Notes under the pieces: model-generated
Databases searched by the model: none
What the model saw: only the letters and a program-made list of their open reading frames with translations
Told to the model about the DNA's origin: nothing
DNA from: Axinella damicornis
Lineage: Eukaryota > Porifera > Demospongiae > Axinellida > Axinellidae
Assembly: GCA_963931865.1 (NCBI GenBank)
Contig: OZ007505.1
Coordinates: 19,051,139-19,115,138, forward strand
Reading direction: 5' to 3'
DNA length: 64,000 nt
Program-made: the position numbers and the translations under genes
Shown: positions 59,301-64,000 of the stretch, one piece after another
Layout of the letters: every line of letters starts with the position of its first letter
Numbering within the stretch: position 1 is the stretch's first letter

Positions 59301-62236
59301 TCTTCACCACATCCATGCACTGTTCCCGTAATCTGTTAGGTACGACACTACTTTGGCAGATGCTAGTGCTGCCTTGGCTGACAAGTGGACCACAGTGGAG
59401 GTAATATTAAATTCTGATCTGATGATTAGACAGTCCCTGCGAACCCCCATGAGTTCTGGGGAGGAAAGCATGCATGAACAGTGCAGTCCAGTGGAACCCG
59501 TCCACAGTGGTCACTGACTGTTTAAGGCAGCCACCTCTCTCACTACTGCTGGTCCCAGTTGTACTATCCTGTACACAACGACCTGCTAAAAGCAGCCACC
59601 TGTTTATCTCATTTTACCATGGGAACTGCGGGGTGTTACATCACCATGATACATGCTGACTGGTCAAGATCACATCACATGATCCTTTTGCCCTCCAGTT
59701 TCTATGGTGAAAAAATGCTATGGAATCCATTTATAGCAGCCAAGAATACTATCCCATGGGTGACCACTATAGAGAGGTTCCACTGTAGATACCAGTTATT
59801 GTTATGCCCTCTGGCCAATGGGATTTTAGATACTGTCCACAAGTGCTGTAGACTAGTAGCTGTGTATTTAAAGTGCAAATTTGTTCATTGATCGTGTGAA
59901 CCCTGATCTGAGTTTGATTAGTGTGTACATAGTACGAATGTCCTCTGATAGAGCAGCTTGTAGACATGACGGTGCCTACTTTCTCTTCAGCTGACTGATT
60001 CGGGACTTTCTCAGTTTTCTGCGAGTGACATTGCGCAGATGACGTCCAGGGCAGTTCAAGAGTTCTTGAACCAGCTACTTGCCAAAGTAAGAAACTTTGC
60101 TGTTCCAGTCTGAAATTAATATTTGTTGTGATGCTAAGTATGTGTTATTGTTCATTTGTAAGTTGTGTAAGTGGATCCAGTGACCTTCGACTTCTTTTTG
60201 CACAAGAGTAATTACACAACCTTGAAAAAAATTGCGCTCTTCTGTGAGAAGATTCTACTGGCATGTTTTACTTGCAGTGGTAAATTCACAATACACTCAA
60301 GTACAGGTTCATATGTGGGTTTAAGTTGTAAGGGGAGAGATCACCACATAGCACTCACACCACTTCAGTTGTACATGTGCGAAATGCTGGATGATGAAAG
60401 TGAAAATATAGACTGATCTAGACTTACAGGTGGAGGAGGACAGGAAATTGCTATTGATCATGAATAGACTAAGTATGCTAGTAGCACAGATTAATATGTT
60501 TTGCAGTCCTCTGTTGACTGAAACCTAAACCTGTCCGTCCTATGTTACATTGCTATCAGGTTGTGCTCATGAAGTCACAGACTAATAAGTAACTATGAGT
60601 ATGTATACTTCCGCAGCCTCCACTTCCTGTTGGGGTACTTCAAGCCATGGACAAGGTGTACGGCTTGGGGCAGTGGGAGAATGCTGAGATCAAATTCAGG
60701 CAAGTATTCATAAATCAGATGTCCATCAGCATCGGAAGAGGTACAGCAGGCTCGGCAGCCACGGGAGCAACAATTTCTTGTGTGTGTCTTGAAGTTTACT
60801 TGTATCATGCATACTGTTGTTGACTGGTTTGTTGGACTGTATATAGTGATACTTACTTGGACTGAAAAGCCAGCTGGCTCATGCAGAGTATAAGGCACCG
60901 ATGCAATATGGCTGCGACATCAGTGATAGCAACCACAACAATATGCACGATGCCACATATGTACGTATCAGCAATTTATGGATACCCCAAAAAGAAATGC
61001 AGTGGCTTGGTTATACCTCTTACCTTGCTGTACACTATTCCCTAGTGAGGTGTTCTCTAATTATGCATCGTATATCTAATTTTACATCACCATTGTGGGA
61101 CTCAATTTCTACCATTGCTGAGCGATGCATATTTTAGTGCACCTACTGGGAATGTGTTTGTCACTCTTGCAGGTGGCTGAAACTCTGCTTGAAGTCCAAG
61201 TGGAAGGACGTATTTCCTGTGGTGACTGACTTCATTACTAAGCAAGGGAGGATGAAATTTGTGCGACCACTCTACAAGTAAGTTGGTGTTTTGGCAGGCA
61301 TGCCACTGCTGCAGTATCTGCCTGCAGGTATCAATAGCGAGGATTTGTTCCCTAGCTCACCATGCACTTGTGCACAAAACTGGACAAAATTGGATAAAGT
61401 TTGTGTGAGAGAAATGTTGTATGCAGAAACAAATTGCATGTACATACGTATGCATGTATGAAACTTAAGAGTATCCCATTCAGGTACTGTTCTGATTTCC
61501 AGGGAGCCCTGCATGTGCACATTGCTAAGCATGTTATTGTGAGTAGTGAGCTCTGTGCGTAACATGCAGCTATTGTGTGCTGATTTTTGTGCTCAAACAA
61601 CCTCACAATCCAAATCCCAACAATCGCAACCCAGCGTACGGCAATTCTGCTGTAGCTACAAAGAGGTAGCTACACGGATCCTATTCAATATGAGAAACTA
61701 GAGTGTATTCATAGAATGCTTACCCTGTGTGTCATCCAGTCTAAGATCCATGCTGCACTGCACTGACATGGATTCAGTATATGAACACGTGCCAGAGCCC
61801 GTGTATGCCTGTATATTTGGTTGCTGACCATATTAAAATGGTGGACTCTACCATTGTTTAATAAGACAAAGCTGGAGCTACACAGAACAGAAGCATAGAT
61901 CACACTTCTTTGTTTTTTCCCTGGAGAGACAAATGACGGACAGACATACAAATGACGGACAAACGTACAAAACTGATTGCTTAACCCTGCTTCGTGCATG
62001 CGCGCGCAGGGTAAATAATGCCTCACCACACACATGAATCTGTCTACTAATGGCATAGCAGTCTGCTCAGTGATTTAAATTTGGGTAGTATACTGCACTT
62101 TCTCTGTTTCTTTAGGGATCTGTTCTGCTGTGAGCATGATGGGAGGGATCTGGCAGTTGCAACCTACAGGAAGAACAAGGATTTCTATCACAGTGTGGCT
62201 GCAACACAGATTGCCAAAGACTTAGGACTGAACTAG
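53377..62236 (+). CDS. LTA4H: Leukotriene A4 hydrolase homologue (M1 aminopeptidase)
   Basis: A 620-aa cytosolic zinc metalloenzyme (human 611). Exons: 53377-53532, 54451-54590, 54657-54777, 54901-54969, 55209-55366, 56342-56414, 56544-56684, 56789-56812, 57269-57339, 57438-57523, 57598-57623, 57693-57843, 58148-58251, 58646-58722, 59340-59400, 59991-60086, 60617-60699, 61173-61277, 62116-62236; frame is kept. The zinc site is HEVSH (His298, Glu299, His302) with Glu321 in NEG; the substrate motif is PYGGMEN (270-275); the carboxylate-binding Arg572/Lys574 lie in QGRMKF. The general-acid Tyr is kept (Tyr388, IPYEKG). Human Asp375 and Tyr378 are replaced by Glu380 and Phe383, so peptidase activity is expected but leukotriene chemistry may differ. 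Two exons are tiny (24 and 26 bases) and intron 17 uses a GC donor. The closest alternatives, aminopeptidase B and RNPEPL1, fit less well over the C-terminal domain. Confidence 0.95.
53905..54170. mobile_element. MITE, second copy of 30692-30961 family
   Basis: The right end GATGGGAGTGTCACCACCCCCTTG is intact. The left end is eroded but keeps CCCATAGACGCTGTAGTCAG and AGAGCTGCGACCG. The interior GGTCAA-rich segment matches the first copy. It is in intron 1 of LTA4H. Confidence 0.82.
54274..54310. mobile_element. Minimal TAGTCTCA foldback
   Basis: TAGTCTCATTCCCAGACC faces CGGGAACGAGACTA across a few bases; essentially two ends only. The flanking 9-mers agree at 6 of 9. It is in intron 1 of LTA4H. 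Confidence 0.6.
55654..56080. mobile_element. TTAA-flanked foldback MITE
   Basis: Long arms of about 160 bases start GGTTACGGGATACTCGTGCG; TTAA lies directly outside both ends (55650-55653, 56081-56084). The arms contain CAAGGTGCAGGGCATGACGG. TTAA duplication suggests piggyBac- or Kolobok-type mobilisation. It is in intron 5 of LTA4H. Confidence 0.9.
57867..57894. repeat. GT and poly-G tract
   Basis: A short GT run is followed by about 24 G, just after the donor of LTA4H exon 12. The length is probably unreliable in the assembly. Confidence 0.9.
58844..58882. mobile_element. Minimal TAGCCTCA foldback
   Basis: TAGCCTCATTTCCAGGCC faces GGCCTGGGAACGGGCT; a two-ended remnant in intron 14 of LTA4H with no clear target duplication. 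Confidence 0.6.
59489..59785. mobile_element. Mariner-like MITE with CAGTGGAACC ends
   Basis: The left end CAGTGGAACCCGTCCACAGT and right end ACTATAGAGAGGTTCCACTG are inverted. TA follows the right end. The interior carries the GCAGCCACCT phrase typical of related copies at 46450 and about 49872. It is in intron 15 of LTA4H. Confidence 0.8.
61921..62012. repeat. Second copy of GCATGCGCGCGCAGGGTAA tail repeat
   Basis: The phrases GACGGACA, GATTGCTTAACCCTGCTTCG and the GC-rich tail follow in the same order as at 36905-37012. It is in intron 18 of LTA4H. Confidence 0.78.
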
Positions 62237-64000
62237 CCAGTAGGTTTTTGATTTAATGAACCCAATGTTACATTTTACAGCCTGTGTGGCTGGCCTAGCT
62301 GTAGACGTGTATGAACATAGTTAACAATGATGTGAAAACGATTGGAGTTCTAACATGATTGCATAACAGGACAATTTAACCCTCTCACCGGTTAAGGGCA
62401 AAACCAATGATGACCCACCATGCATCTTGAGTCTCTGAATTAGTTAGGCACACAGGGCAAAAAGGGTCCGTTTACTATGTTGTACACTTTAATTCCATTG
62501 CCACCATTCATTTCTGATGAGTATACAAATTTACAAGGCTTGTTAAAACTAGTTCATCTACTAGAGTTTACACAATGATTTACAAGCAAAATTGCTAGTT
62601 TACAACATCGTAAACTCTTGTAAATGGACTCTTTTGGCCCTGTGGCAGAAATCTTATAAGGCTTTGATTAAAATACTAGCTATATAATTATATATGTCCT
62701 GGGAAATGTAATATAAGGAAACACTATCACATGACATTTCTAGACTAAGTGATTCTGTTTTGCTCTTTCATAGCCTCATTCTCAGGCTCATAGAACTGTA
62801 CACATGTAGCTAAGTCAGCCTCTGTTTGTGTCAGTTTATATACTCAAGTGGGTCTGTATAATTATAACAACCTTTGAACCTTTGAAATGGTGTCACGAAT
62901 GAAGCCATATAAAGGTCTTGAGGGGTGGTTTCAAGTGCGCCTGCGAAAAGGTGATGGGCTGTGCACTGGCGTTCTAGCATGCTAGGATTAACAACTATGG
63001 AAACAGCAAATTTTGCCTCTTCTTTTAGTTTCAGTAACCCTTTTTGTTAGGTTATTTCCATTTTAGTTAACTAACTAAACCTAACTATAATAAAAGCATC
63101 CGAAAGAGAACACATCACGGTGCAGCATACATAGCTAGCATGCGGGCATGCAGGCTTAGCTAGCTATAAACCATCATGGTGGCTTCCGCTATTGCCAGAG
63201 GATGGGAACTTGACTGGCCTGCGTTCAGTAACACAACTCACTGTGACCAGTCATGACACAGATCTGGCAGCGCAGCATAACTATAACTATTTCCATTTTA
63301 GTTAAATAAAGCATCCGATGGAACGCAGCAAAACTATAACTAACTACAGAATGCAATAACTAACTACTAATAAAACTCTGATATAATAGTCACACTAAAC
63401 AACACTGGAGCCTAGGATTAAGGCTGAAGTGCTTATGCTTTTTTAGTGCAAGTTTGAAAGCAGCAAGACAGATATATATTTTATCGACATGGATTACTGA
63501 GGCCCTCCCAAAATTCCATCCTTAGGATCTCTAGACGTGCACGTCAGGTGCATCTTAGTATAGTAACTTGCTTACTGTGCTGCATACAAATTTGCTCATA
63601 AAATTCGATAGGTACATGTACATTTACTACAAAGAATAGTCACAGGCTTGCAAACAACAATGACTTGCACATGACAAGGAACAGATCAGATGGTACATTA
63701 GGTTTTCTTGGTTATGTGAACAACCACACGCATTTAACTACTCACATGTTGTGAAGTGAGATGAAATGCTGGGGGTTGTACCATTGTGATCATCATGAAA
63801 AACTAGATCTTTCAAATGATATCTTATGTATCCTTGATTTTTTTTTTTATGTCAGTCACATAATTATTTGGCAAAAATTGCACCCAACCAAACGTCGTAG
63901 TTTGTTTACCGTTTTTTTTGCCATCACAGATCACTTGTACCATTGTCTCAATTATGTTTTCACAGCTGCCTAGCTGCTAAGCAACACTTGATCATGTATA
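62237..64000. other. Downstream region without a recognised gene
   Basis: This is the LTA4H 3' flank. Phrases TATTTCCATTTTAGTTAA and AAAGCATCCGA recur at about 63053-63105 and 63286-63320, indicating a duplicated or repeat-derived segment. A 70-codon frame at 63761-63973 shows no family similarity and is not called as a gene. Confidence 0.55.

Noticed and set aside
63761..63973. Small secreted or membrane protein
   Set aside because: Hydrophobic stretches occur by chance in AT-rich DNA; there is no splice or family support.

Overview
This is eukaryotic, metazoan DNA. The genes are split into many short exons with consensus GT-AG (occasionally GC-AG) introns, and the non-coding DNA is packed with foldback repeats, MITE-like elements and microsatellites. 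The gene content (a CYP46-type P450 cluster, AMN1, the ciliary gene CEP41, LTA4H) is animal. A degenerate transposon protein in the first gene resembles Cys-rich repeat proteins I associate with sponges, so a marine sponge is my best guess. That assignment is inference only.

Layout: 1-2.3 kb is a flank full of duplicated sequence. 2.3-13.8 kb (+) is cytochrome P450 copy A (15 exons), with a 5,253-bp DNA transposon in intron 7. 14.8-23.6 kb (+) is P450 copy B (15 exons). 25.0-29.6 kb (-) is an AMN1 homologue (5 exons). 33.3-44.4 kb (-) is P450 copy C (15 exons), inverted relative to A and B. 44.6-53.0 kb (+) is a CEP41 homologue (12 exons), head-to-head with copy C across about 220 bp. 53.4-62.2 kb (+) is a leukotriene A4 hydrolase homologue (19 exons). 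62.2-64 kb has no recognised gene.

All six reconstructed coding sequences stay in frame through every exon junction from ATG to stop: P450 A 517 aa, B 516 aa, C 522 aa, AMN1 255 aa, CEP41 352 aa, LTA4H 620 aa. The three P450s share exon lengths exactly from exon 2 to exon 14 and share sequence in some short introns, so they are recent local duplicates. They differ most in the segment after the K-helix, where substrate contacts are expected. The genes do not form an obvious pathway, although P450s of this type act on sterols and LTA4H on eicosanoid-like lipids or peptides.

The most interesting signal is in the repeats. A large family of foldback elements beginning TAG(T/C)CTCG is flanked in many copies by 9-bp target-site duplications. 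The 5.25-kb transposon inside P450 A has the same kind of ends and also a perfect 9-bp duplication, which suggests it is (a decayed copy of) their mobiliser. Other points worth a look are a perfect 172-bp palindrome, nested insertions, two GC-AG introns, a candidate RFX X-box upstream of CEP41, and substitutions at the epoxide-hydrolase residues of LTA4H.
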